Positions 43,340 to 51,020 of a stretch of DNA of 64,000 bases are shown here, piece by piece. The translations under genes and the position numbers were made by a program. Under the pieces are notes generated by a model, which worked only from the letters and a program-made list of their open reading frames with translations, did no database searches and was not told the origin of the DNA. The stretch's first letter is position 1. The number at the start of each line of letters is the position of its first letter. The DNA is from Bacillota bacterium (GTDB lineage Bacteria > Bacillota > Clostridia > Christensenellales > SZUA-584). The stretch is from the NCBI GenBank assembly GCA_023415915.1, contig JAEZIZ010000083.1, forward strand, positions 157,364 through 221,363, in the 5' to 3' direction.

Positions 43340-44302
43340 CTATCCGACATTTACAAGTATGTTTACAAGCGAAGTATACGACAAAGCCCATATGTCGTTG
43401 TTTCTTACCATTATCACGGGCTTGCTCACCAGCTTTATTATGTCGTCCGCCTTCGTTCTTACCGAATAATCGAGCATCACAACCGCCGTACTGCCGTCGT
43501 GCGAAACGTTCCAGCTTGTAACGTTATAGCTTTCAAGCCCTACCACATTGGAAGTCAGCGCGCTGGAAAACGCGCTGATATCCGGCTTTACCGTTCCGTC
43601 GGGGCTGTTATACGCCGTGAAATTGTAAAGCCCTGTCCAGTCCTTATACGCAAAGCATTTCAGCGCTTCCATCAGAGTGTTCTCCGGCGTCAGTATAAGC
43701 GATGCGTCTCTTGTCAGCGGCTCAAGATATGTCTGCGGGTTGTCCTTCCAGCCCGCTTCGCCGCGCGTTATTCTTCCGCCCGTTTCGCTGCCGCTGTCCC
43801 TTGCCACTTCTATCTGCACCTGCGAGTATTTACCGAGTTCCACAAGCGTGTTTACTATCGAATATATCGCGAGCTTTTTCTGGTCGGGCGTCGTCCCTTC
43901 TTCCAGAGCGGCTTCACTCGGGTCGGTGGATATGAACTCGTTGCTTAACGTAACGAACAATATGTCCTCGTTTGAGGATACGCTTATAAGTTCAACTCCG
44001 TTCCAGAAAAGTCCGCCCAGCTCGTCCCTGTCCGCGGAAGGCCCGCTTATCAGCGCCTGAATAACCGCTTCCTCCAGCGTCTTGCTTACAGGCACGTCTA
44101 TTTTTCGCGTCTCGGCGGCGAGCAGGTTCTGTTTGCGGTAACAGAAATACAGCGTAACGTTGGACGTGACTTTGTTGGCTGCTTCCGCTTTCGGATTTAT
44201 ATCCGGAGTATTGGCGGGCTTATTTGTCTCGCCCAATGCGCATCCCGATAATACGGTTATCAATAACAATACCGCCGCTGCGGCAATTTTCAACTTACTC
44301 AT
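43340..44302 (-). CDS. Lipoprotein with GerMN domain
   Basis: A 320-residue lipoprotein with lipobox LSGC (Cys21). A GerMN domain spans about 45-165 (TLYFCYRKQNLLAAE; AIYSIVNTLVELG), followed by a C-terminal region of about 150 residues with SNTF2-like character (FAYKDWTGLYNFTAYNS, ending DIWALSYTSLVNILVN). This lipoprotein-plus-GerMN layout recalls LpqB of actinobacteria, which lies after the mtrAB two-component genes; here too it directly follows the kinase gene with an 8-bp overlap. The function is inferred from location only. Confidence 0.83.
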   Translation of the reverse strand: MSKLKIAAAAVLLLITVLSGCALGETNKPANTPDINPKAEAANKVTSNVTLYFCYRKQNLLAAETRKIDVPVSKTLEEAVIQALISGPSADRDELGGLFWNGVELISVSSNEDILFVTLSNEFISTDPSEAALEEGTTPDQKKLAIYSIVNTLVELGKYSQVQIEVARDSGSETGGRITRGEAGWKDNPQTYLEPLTRDASLILTPENTLMEALKCFAYKDWTGLYNFTAYNSPDGTVKPDISAFSSALTSNVVGLESYNVTSWNVSHDGSTAVVMLDYSVRTKADDIIKLVSKPVIMVRNNDIWALSYTSLVNILVNVG

Positions 44303-45668
44303 TGCTTTCCCCCTGCCTTTTTATGGGCAGATACAGCGTAAAAGTGCTGCCCTTTCCTTCTTCGCTCTGCACGTCTATTCTGCCGCCGTGCAGCAGCGCT
44401 ATCTTCTGCGATATATGCAGCCCAAGGCCGCTGCCTCCGGTATCTCTCGCCCTTGCTTTGTCCACACGATAGAAACGGTCGAATATATAAGGTATCTCCG
44501 AATCGGGTATGCCTACCCCGTCGTCCTTTATAACGATGGCGGCATATGCCCCAGATTTCTGAAGCGCCACCGATACGTGGCCGCCTTTGTCGGTATACTT
44601 TATAGCGTTGTCTATAAGGTTCATTACCGCCTGTATAACTTTTAGCGCGTCGCATTGTATCTCTAAATCGTTTATTACCGAATAGGAGAGAGTTATACTC
44701 TTTTCCTTCGCTATCGGCTTCAGCGAGGAAACGGATTTATGAACGAGCTCGCTAAGTAGTATCTTGTTTATTACAAGAGCGTCCGCCTCGCTGTCAGTCT
44801 TTGCAAGCGTAAGCAGCCCCGTTATCGTTTCGTTCATGCGGTCTATCTCTTTATTGATGTCGCTTAAGAATTCTTTGTATATTTTCTCGTCTATGCCGTC
44901 CTGATAAAGCAGCGACTCGGTGAGTATCTTCATAGAGCTTAACGGCGTCTTTAACTCGTGTGAGGCGTTGGATACGAATTCGCTCCTGTGCCTGTCCATG
45001 TTTTCCAGCTTTTCGCTCATCGTGTTGAAGGTATCCGCAAGAGAGGCCATCTCGTTTTTGCCGGATACTTTAATGCGCTGCTTTAAGTTCCCCTTGGATA
45101 TGGAGATGGCTACGTTTTTAAGCTCGTTTATGGGCTTTGCTATATAGCCGGAAAACACAAGGCTAATAAGCAAAAGCACGAGACAGGCGGAGCACGATAT
45201 AATAACAAGTATCGTTATGAAGCTGCGCGTCGTTTCCACGACGTCCTGTATCTCATCCGCAAACAGCACAGCGCCTATCGTTTCGGTGTTATAAACCACC
45301 GCCGACGTGTAGTATACGCAGTAAAACGGTTTCTTTTCGCTATCTATCCTGTGAAAGCCGTAAGACGTATCGCCGGGCCCGAGCAGCACGTCGGATATTT
45401 CCTTGTGCTCAAGCTTCTGCCCGTTAAATATCGAAAAGCTGTCTACCTGAACGATTCCCGACTTATCGAGCACTAAAAAACGCCCGCCATATTGTTTGGA
45501 ACTCTGTTCGGCGATTTCGTACATTTTTTTTGCGTTGGAGTTATAAAGATACGGCGCCATGCTTACGGCGACGCTGTTAGTGCTTTTAAGCTGTTCGTTC
45601 ACCCGCATTTTTACAAGATAATCTTCCGCGAGGTACGCGACAGCAAACGTGACCGCCGCGAATGTCAC
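44295..45668 (-). CDS. Membrane sensor histidine kinase
   Basis: A WalK/PhoR-like kinase. After a first membrane helix comes an extracytoplasmic sensor loop of about 120 residues, a second helix (about 135-165), a HAMP domain (motif YIAKPINELKNVAISISKGNL), the DHp domain with the phosphorylated His in SNASHELKTPLSSM, and the ATPase domain with LIDNAIKYTD, DDGVGIP and GGSGLGLHI. The frame given starts at a GTG (45668), but it remains open upstream to 45743 and encodes SIRWRFVVIYIFVAA, the usual kinase start and most of the first membrane helix, without ATG, GTG or TTG. A non-standard ATT start at 45743 or 45740 after GGGGAG is therefore likely. Confidence 0.9.
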   Translation of the reverse strand: MTFAAVTFAVAYLAEDYLVKMRVNEQLKSTNSVAVSMAPYLYNSNAKKMYEIAEQSSKQYGGRFLVLDKSGIVQVDSFSIFNGQKLEHKEISDVLLGPGDTSYGFHRIDSEKKPFYCVYYTSAVVYNTETIGAVLFADEIQDVVETTRSFITILVIISCSACLVLLLISLVFSGYIAKPINELKNVAISISKGNLKQRIKVSGKNEMASLADTFNTMSEKLENMDRHRSEFVSNASHELKTPLSSMKILTESLLYQDGIDEKIYKEFLSDINKEIDRMNETITGLLTLAKTDSEADALVINKILLSELVHKSVSSLKPIAKEKSITLSYSVINDLEIQCDALKVIQAVMNLIDNAIKYTDKGGHVSVALQKSGAYAAIVIKDDGVGIPDSEIPYIFDRFYRVDKARARDTGGSGLGLHISQKIALLHGGRIDVQSEEGKGSTFTLYLPIKRQGESNE

Positions 45669-45723
45669 GGCGGCTACGAAAATGTATATTACTACAAAAC
45701 GCCAGCGTATCGAATAAAATACG

Positions 45724-46413
45724 CTATTTATCCGAGAAATAATATCCCACTCCCCACTTGGTCAATATAAATTCGGGCTTCGCGGGGTTGCTTTCGATCT
45801 TTTCACGAAGGCGGCGGATATGCACGTCCACTGTCCTTAAGTCTCCCAAATACTCATATTTCCATATAAGCTCCAAAAGCTTTTCCCTGTCGTAAACTTT
45901 GCCTTTGTTCGTTATAAATAATTGCAGAAGATCGAATTCTTTAGCCGTAAGCCCCACGTCTTTGCCGTCAACCGTAACGCTCCTGTTTTCCAGGTTGACC
46001 GTCATATTCTTCGCGTGAATTATCTGCGGCTCCTTACTTTTTTCATTGCCTTCCATGCGCCTGAATATCGTTTTAATACGCGCTTTTAATTCAAGCATAT
46101 TAAACGGCTTTGTCATATAATCGTCTGCGCCGTACTCTAAACCCATTATCTTGTCCATATCGTCGTCTTTGGCGGTAAGCATTATTATCGGAACGTTTGA
46201 TATGCTGCGTATACGCTGGCACACTTCCATTCCGTCTATTTTAGGCAGCATCAGGTCAAGAAGCACAAGATCGTACTTATCAGGCTCAAATACAGCAAGC
46301 GCCTGTTCGCCGTCCAGCGCCTCGTCCACCGAATAGCCGTCCTGCTGCTCAAGATTAAACCTTAGCCCTTTGATCAAACTGGGTTCGTCATCGACGATCA
46401 GTATTCTCTTCAT
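45724..46413 (-). CDS. Response regulator, OmpR/PhoB family
   Basis: A 229-residue transcription factor that pairs with the kinase downstream. The receiver domain (1-120) has the acidic pocket VDDEP, phospho-acceptor Asp53 in VLLDLMLP, TAKDDD and Lys102 in TKPFN; the winged-helix domain (about 130-228) has the VHIRRLREKIE recognition region. It most resembles WalR/PhoP-type regulators. It is the first gene of the regulator-kinase-GerMN-GerMN operon. A TGACA-N15-TGTCA inverted repeat with TATAAT inside lies at 46435-46459, a possible self-operator. The 5' region abuts the left end of the putative island. Confidence 0.94.
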   Translation of the reverse strand: MKRILIVDDEPSLIKGLRFNLEQQDGYSVDEALDGEQALAVFEPDKYDLVLLDLMLPKIDGMEVCQRIRSISNVPIIMLTAKDDDMDKIMGLEYGADDYMTKPFNMLELKARIKTIFRRMEGNEKSKEPQIIHAKNMTVNLENRSVTVDGKDVGLTAKEFDLLQLFITNKGKVYDREKLLELIWKYEYLGDLRTVDVHIRRLREKIESNPAKPEFILTKWGVGYYFSDK

Positions 46414-46434
46414 ACATACATTCTCCTCGTACGT

Positions 46435-46460
46435 TATGACAGTAATTATACCACAATGTC
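46435..46460 (-). promoter_or_regulatory. Possible promoter and inverted repeat of response-regulator operon
   Basis: Minus strand: TTGACATTGTGGTATAATTAC, with TATAAT about 30 bases before the start of the regulator gene. TTGACA is only six bases before TATAAT, so it is not its -35; the half-sites TGACA and TGTCA, 15 bases apart, form an inverted repeat instead. The -35 (TTTTAT) is poor, as expected for an activated promoter. Confidence 0.4.
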
Positions 46461-46478
46461 AAAAATAATAAAATGAAA

Positions 46479-46491
46479 GTTACGATAACAT
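46479..46491. repeat. Left 13-bp direct repeat, candidate attachment site
   Basis: GTTACGATAACAT, also present at 49081-49093. Its inner 11 bases GTTACGATAAC form a palindrome. The two copies bracket putP, an unassigned ORF and the integrase remnant. Confidence 0.5.
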
Positions 46492-46494
46492 AAT

Positions 46495-46776
46495 TTAAGA
46501 CCTGCACTGAAACGCACCCAAACACTCCGAAATGCTCAAACCCCCGATAAATACTAAATAAACAAATTCACAGAAACATCCTAAAACAATTAAAATAGTG
46601 CGGTCAAAAGTGCAGTCTGGCGTATTACTTGCTTCAGTTTCGGTTTCCATTAAAATTGTATAATCTTTTTTAGCCATCGCAGGATAAAAGTTATTTATAA
46701 TAGTTCGTACCCGGGTTTCACAGCTACTAAACTTATATATTTTACGTACCTTCAGTAACAATCGCGTCAGGATCAA
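46495..46776 (-). CDS. Unassigned 93-residue ORF with one hydrophobic segment
   Basis: A weakly supported reading frame, TTG start at 46776 with AGAAGGAG closely upstream (three to four bases). It encodes a basic N-terminal half and a hydrophobic stretch (TILIVLGCFCEFVYLVFIGGLSI) near residues 60-83. I recognise no family. It lies inside the putative island, downstream of putP, in an AT-rich stretch that could equally be decayed non-coding DNA. Treat as hypothetical. Confidence 0.25.
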   Translation of the reverse strand: MILTRLLLKVRKIYKFSSCETRVRTIINNFYPAMAKKDYTILMETETEASNTPDCTFDRTILIVLGCFCEFVYLVFIGGLSISECLGAFQCRS

Positions 46777-46909
46777 TATCTCCTTCTGATGCTTTTTTAT
46801 TTTGGCCGGCGAGCCTGCTAAAGAAAGGTAGCCCAGAAAACGAATCGGTTTGTGCCGTTGGATGTTGAATGAATCGATGTCTGCAACTTTTCCTCTTGTT
46901 TTTTACAAG

Positions 46910-46956
46910 AAATGCTGGAGTACCGAAGCTTTTACTTCTTCGGCACCTCAGCATTT
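46910..46956 (-). terminator. Long hairpin downstream of putP
   Basis: Arms of 19 bases, AAATGCTGAGGTGCCGAAG and CTTCGGTACTCCAGCATTT on the minus strand, pair with one A-C mismatch and two G-U pairs around a 9-base loop. It lies 71 bases after the putP stop. The tail has only three T, then a second small hairpin (CTTGT/ACAAG), so it may be a terminator, an mRNA 3' stabiliser or an element end. Pairing is better in the minus-strand RNA. Confidence 0.55.
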
Positions 46957-47026
46957 GCAGGCTCTTGAGTGACTCTTTTATCTTCAGTTCAGGTAATTAA
47001 TTTACAGCTTGTCAAAAACTCGAGGA

Positions 47027-48589
47027 TCAGCATTCGTATGTCTTTGCCGCCTCAAATTCACCCAGTATGGTCCGAGCCGGTTTTTTAGTTAAAAGCGAGA
47101 CAATAACGATGGCTATGCACGAGAGCACGAATGCCGGGAACAGTTCGTATATGGCAAATACGCCGCCAAGACGCGAAATCAGCATATTCCATATGAATAC
47201 CATGCTGCCTCCGGTGATCATACCTGCGATTGCACCTGCCCTTGTCGTTCTCTTCCAGAACAATGAGAAAAGTATGATAGGTCCGAAGGTGGCCCCAAAT
47301 CCTGCCCATGCAAATGATACCACCTTAAATATAACGCTGTTTTCATTCAAAGCTATGACTATCCCGAATACCGACACAAGAAGAAGGGTTATACGCGAAA
47401 CAATCATCACCTGTCTGTCGGTTGCATTCTTTTTGAATATTCCTTTGAAAATATCGCGTGACAGTGCCGATGAAGCGATGAGCAGATATGAGTCGGATGA
47501 ACTCATCGTTGCAGCAAGAATGCCCGACATAACTATGCCAGCCAAAAATGCAGGGAGTAGTCCGGTGGACATGGTGATAAATATGTTTTCAGCATCGCTC
47601 CGGGTAAGCAGTTCAGCGGGATATAGCGTTCTTCCTATCAGCCCGATCGCGACTGCAGCAAGCAGTGCAATCACACACCAGATTATCGCTATGCGTCTGG
47701 ATTTCTTGATCTCAGCAGACTTGTTTATCGCCATGAACCTCAAAAGGACCTGCGGCATGCCGAAATAGCCGAGGCCCCATGACAGGGTGGATATGATCGT
47801 CAGCAGGCCATATTGTCCGGCCGGTCCGAATAATGGCTTCCCTACCGCATCAAGCTGCTGGACGTCATCCACCAATTGGGGCTGAGCTATGCCGAAAAAG
47901 TCGAAGAAGCCCGGAATCGACTTTATATTGTCTGCAATTGCCGGGATACCGCCGGCAACGGCCGCTCCAACAGTCAAAACCAAACAAAGAGCAACGATCA
48001 TAACGATCCCCTGCAGGAAGTCTGTGGCGCTTTCTGCAAGGAAACCTCCAAGAAACGTATACAGTATAACTATTACTGCACCTATTATCATGACGATCTG
48101 ATACTGCATTCCGAACAGCGCGCTGAACAGCTTGCCGAACGTCACAAAGCAGCTTCCTGCATAAACCGTGAAAAATACCAGAATGAATACAGATGCGATC
48201 GCCAGAATTATCCTCTTGTTTTCTTTGTACCTGTTGCTTAAAAACTCCGGTATGGTTATGGCGTTACCCGCCAGAGTAGAATACCTGCGAAGTCTCTTTG
48301 CAACGAAAAGCCAGTTTATATAAGTTCCAGCCGCAAGCCCGATGGCAGTCCAGATAGCATCACTAAGGCCGAACCAGTATGCCACGCCCGGAAGCCCCAT
48401 CAGTAGCCAGCCGCTCATATCTGATGCTTCTGCGCTCATGGCCGCAATCCATGGGCCAAGTTTTCTACCACCGATGAAATAGTTTTCTGAGCTTTCATTT
48501 GCTGTCTTCATATAAAATATGCCTATAATGATGACAGCCGTAAGGTAGATGCCCATTGCAACAAGAATTTGAACTTGATCTCCGCTCAT
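47027..48589 (-). CDS. putP: Sodium/proline symporter
   Basis: A 520-residue member of the sodium:solute symporter family with about 13 membrane helices. It takes up proline with sodium ions. The family-typical start (AMGIYLTAVIIIGIFYMKTA), the GGRKLGPWIAAMSAEASDMSGWLLMG region with the sodium- and proline-site residues near 40-62, and the SLLTKKP C-terminal part are all present. Length is standard. The gene is flanked by gaps of about 600 bp and by a direct repeat, and an integrase remnant lies behind its promoter, so it may be island cargo. Proline may serve as osmoprotectant or fermentation substrate. Confidence 0.94.
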   Translation of the reverse strand: MSGDQVQILVAMGIYLTAVIIIGIFYMKTANESSENYFIGGRKLGPWIAAMSAEASDMSGWLLMGLPGVAYWFGLSDAIWTAIGLAAGTYINWLFVAKRLRRYSTLAGNAITIPEFLSNRYKENKRIILAIASVFILVFFTVYAGSCFVTFGKLFSALFGMQYQIVMIIGAVIVILYTFLGGFLAESATDFLQGIVMIVALCLVLTVGAAVAGGIPAIADNIKSIPGFFDFFGIAQPQLVDDVQQLDAVGKPLFGPAGQYGLLTIISTLSWGLGYFGMPQVLLRFMAINKSAEIKKSRRIAIIWCVIALLAAVAIGLIGRTLYPAELLTRSDAENIFITMSTGLLPAFLAGIVMSGILAATMSSSDSYLLIASSALSRDIFKGIFKKNATDRQVMIVSRITLLLVSVFGIVIALNENSVIFKVVSFAWAGFGATFGPIILFSLFWKRTTRAGAIAGMITGGSMVFIWNMLISRLGGVFAIYELFPAFVLSCIAIVIVSLLTKKPARTILGEFEAAKTYEC

Positions 48590-48616
48590 ATATCCGGCTC
48601 CTTTACATTTTCCGCT

Positions 48617-48645
48617 ATTATATCAGAGTTTAATGTGAGTGAAAA
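48617..48645 (-). promoter_or_regulatory. Promoter of putP
   Basis: Minus strand: -35 TTTTCA (48640-48645), 17-bp spacer, perfect -10 TATAAT (48617-48622), 28 bases before the putP ATG, which has AAGGAG upstream. The -35 is weak (four of six). Confidence 0.55.
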
Positions 48646-48799
48646 GTAATATTCATGTATTATTTTATCACTTTATTATGCTACTTGCCTAAAAATTTTT
48701 TACGTGTTTGCTTTTCGAGTAAATTTGCGTAGTTGAACACGATCATATTTTGTACCACTCTGATATTCAAAACAAATATTCTATAGCTTAAGACCCTCA

Positions 48800-48973
48800 A
48801 TAAGAGCATGTTTATCGATGTCTGTTTGGTTTTAAAAGGTTCAATGCCTCCTCGGACACAAAGATATAAAAAAGACGTTGGCTATATATACCCACTTAGA
48901 AGAACAGCATAACAAAGGTGTCGTTGAGAAGCTCAATAATAAATTTATGCAATCAAAGTGCGGTAAAATGTAA
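48800..48973 (+). pseudogene. 3' remnant of a tyrosine-family integrase
   Basis: The plus-strand frame ending at the TAA 48971-48973 encodes VQCLLGHKDIKKTLAIYTHL followed by EEQHNKGVVEKLNN. This is the C-terminal signature of tyrosine recombinases: LGH with the box II His, the I-x2-T-x3-Y-x-H pattern and the catalytic Tyr (codon at 48887). The frame continues upstream to about 48800 as a degenerate copy of the preceding helix but is broken by a TAA at 48833-48835, and the upstream Arg/His box is not recognisable, so the gene is dead and truncated. A terminator follows at 49071. It stands next to the right direct repeat and supports past site-specific integration here. Confidence 0.75.
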
Positions 48974-49070
48974 TCAAAAACGATATAAATAAAGTTTCAA
49001 GAAAAAGCGAAATCCCAAAAGGCTAGTAATTATCGTGGTTTTCGCAGTGCGTCATTAACGATTCAGGCAT

Positions 49071-49107
49071 TGGGTATGTTGTTACGATAACATGTATACC
49101 CATTTTT
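49071..49107 (+). terminator. Terminator behind integrase remnant
   Basis: Stem TGGGTAT.../...ATACCCA extended by TGTTA/TAACA, followed by TTTTT on the plus strand. The right 13-bp repeat lies inside this hairpin. Confidence 0.75.
49081..49093. repeat. Right 13-bp direct repeat, candidate attachment site
   Basis: GTTACGATAACAT, identical to 46479-46491, 2.6 kb away, and immediately downstream of the integrase remnant. Because the copy is the tip of a hairpin, part of the match could come from its palindromic nature. Confidence 0.5.
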
Positions 49108-49160
49108 GTGCGTTCTTATATGTTGATTGGAGCGAAATTATTTAAGCTTTATATTATAAT

Positions 49161-50996
49161 CTATCGATTGCTTCGCGGGCGCTTTACGCCGCGTCTGCCG
49201 GGCTTAGGTCCGGAAGGCTGCGCTTCGGGCACAAGGCATTGCGGCCCCCTGCCAATGAGGTCTTCCCTGCCCGCTTCTTTGAGCGCTTCCCTGACTAGCG
49301 GCCAGTTGCGTTTGTTGTGGAACTGCAGCAATGCGCGCTGCATTGCTTTCTCCTTGGGAGTAGTCGCCACATATACCGGCTTTTTCGTCATCGGGTTTAT
49401 GCCGGTGTAGTACATGCACGTGGATACCGTGCCCGGCGTAGGATAAAAATCCTGCACCTGCTCGGGTATAAACCTTTGCTGTTTAAGCTTTAACGCAAGC
49501 TCAATAGCGTCGTCAAGCGTGCTTCCCGGATGCGACGATATGTAGTATGGCAGCAGATACTGTTCCTTGCCCATCTTCTTCGTCACCGAAGAAAACCTGT
49601 GGGCAAAACGTTCATAAACTCTGTAATCGGGTTTGTTCATCAGCGAAAGCACGCCGGGACATACGTGCTCGGGCGCGACTTTGAGCTGGCCGCTTGTATG
49701 CTTTTTAACGAGCCTGTCAAAAAAACGGCTGTCCTTATCCGCCATAATGTAGTCATAGCGTATCCCCGAACGTATAAATACTTTCCTTACTTTTTTGACG
49801 CGCTCTAAGGCTTCGAGTATCTCGACAAGCCCTTTGTGGCTCACTTTGAGGTTTTGGCACACTCGGGGGGCAAGACAAGCCTTTGAGCAGCCGCCCGAAT
49901 CTTTGGCGGTGCAAACGGCGTCGTAAAAGTTGGCAGTCGGGCCGCCGACGTCGTGAATTACGCCCTTAAACTCGGGCATTTGAGAGAACCGCTCCGCTTC
50001 TTCTATTATCGATTTTTTGGAGCGCTTCTGTATCCGTTTGCCCTGGTGGGAAGATATAGAGCAAAAAGAACACATGCCGGGGCAACCGCGCAGCGCAGTT
50101 ATGCCGAACTGTACCTCCGCCAGCGCGGGGACAGGCTCTTTATACGACGGATGCTGCCTGCGCGTAAACGGCAGCGAGTAAACGGCGTCCATCTCCGCTG
50201 TGGTAAGAGCATTCGAAGGCGGAAACTGCACCAAATAGCGCTGGCCATGCTGCTGCACCAGCGTTTTGCCGTTTGGCGTCATGTTCTTTTGTATTATTCT
50301 GCACGCGTCCGCAAAATCGCTCTTGCTTGAAGTAACGCGCTCATATGACGGCAGCATTATGTAGTCACTTACCGCGTCCAGCGAAGATAGCACTACGCAT
50401 GTTCCCTTAACGCCAATTATATCGCTTAATGCTTCGCCTTCCGCCAGCCTTTTTATTATCTCGGCAAGCGGCTTCTCGCCCATGCCGTATACGAGCATGT
50501 CAGCCTTGCTGTCGATAAGGTAAGAGCGCCTTACTGCGTCTTCATAATAATCGTAGTGTGCGAACCGCCTCTGGGACGGCTCAATGCCGCCTATTATTAC
50601 CGGCGTATCCTTATGCGCCTGCTTCAGCCGCGCAGTGTAGGCAATGGTAGGCCTCGGGGGACGCAGCCCCGTCTTTCCTCCCGGCGAATACGCGTCCGAG
50701 CCCCGCGGCTTTTTGGCGGCGGTATACATGTTGACTATGCCGTCCATATTCCCCCCACTCAATAGAAACGCGTATTTGGGCGTCCCGAGCTTTAAGAAGT
50801 CGTCCGGCTTAGTCCAGTCGGGCTGCGAAATAACGCCCACCGTAAACCCCAGGCTTTCGACGAACCGTCCAATTATCGCCGCCGCAAACGACGGGTGGTC
50901 AACATATGCGTCGGGCGTAACGACTATAAAATCCAGCCCGGATACGCCAAGACCGCTCATTTCTTCTTTTGACATCGGGAGAAACTCGTTTTTCAT
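49161..50996 (-). CDS. YgiQ-family radical SAM protein
   Basis: A 611-residue radical SAM enzyme of the YgiQ family (UPF0313). The cluster motif is C-x3-C-x2-C in GCPGMCSFCSIS near residue 313, preceded by a B12-binding-like N-terminal domain (about 15-200, start LGVSGLDFIVVTPDAYVDHP). The C-terminal part has YYISSHPGSTLDDAI and QVQDFYPTPGTVSTCMYYTG motifs, and the end is Arg/Lys-rich. The reaction is not known for any member, although the family is widely conserved. It ends close to the right island boundary and stands 24 bases downstream of the large glucan synthase gene, so it may be the last gene of that transcript. Confidence 0.93.
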   Translation of the reverse strand: MKNEFLPMSKEEMSGLGVSGLDFIVVTPDAYVDHPSFAAAIIGRFVESLGFTVGVISQPDWTKPDDFLKLGTPKYAFLLSGGNMDGIVNMYTAAKKPRGSDAYSPGGKTGLRPPRPTIAYTARLKQAHKDTPVIIGGIEPSQRRFAHYDYYEDAVRRSYLIDSKADMLVYGMGEKPLAEIIKRLAEGEALSDIIGVKGTCVVLSSLDAVSDYIMLPSYERVTSSKSDFADACRIIQKNMTPNGKTLVQQHGQRYLVQFPPSNALTTAEMDAVYSLPFTRRQHPSYKEPVPALAEVQFGITALRGCPGMCSFCSISSHQGKRIQKRSKKSIIEEAERFSQMPEFKGVIHDVGGPTANFYDAVCTAKDSGGCSKACLAPRVCQNLKVSHKGLVEILEALERVKKVRKVFIRSGIRYDYIMADKDSRFFDRLVKKHTSGQLKVAPEHVCPGVLSLMNKPDYRVYERFAHRFSSVTKKMGKEQYLLPYYISSHPGSTLDDAIELALKLKQQRFIPEQVQDFYPTPGTVSTCMYYTGINPMTKKPVYVATTPKEKAMQRALLQFHNKRNWPLVREALKEAGREDLIGRGPQCLVPEAQPSGPKPGRRGVKRPRSNR

Positions 50997-51020
50997 ACGC
51001 TAAAGTATATCATCAGCGCG

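Noticed and set aside
43229..43948. Plus-strand frame of 239 codons over the GerMN lipoprotein genes
   Set aside because: Shadow of two recognised minus-strand genes; no domain, no ribosome-binding site.
46742..46954. Minus-strand 70-codon frame
   Set aside because: Starts inside the long hairpin, has no ribosome-binding site and no recognisable family.
47027..48589. putP as foreign DNA by codon usage
   Set aside because: Ile ATA is used about as in the neighbours by eye; only the gaps, direct repeat and integrase remnant support transfer, so composition is not used as evidence.
48681..48881. Minus-strand frame of 66 codons with a hydrophobic middle, first considered a transposase end
   Set aside because: It is antisense to the plus-strand integrase signature, which is far more specific.
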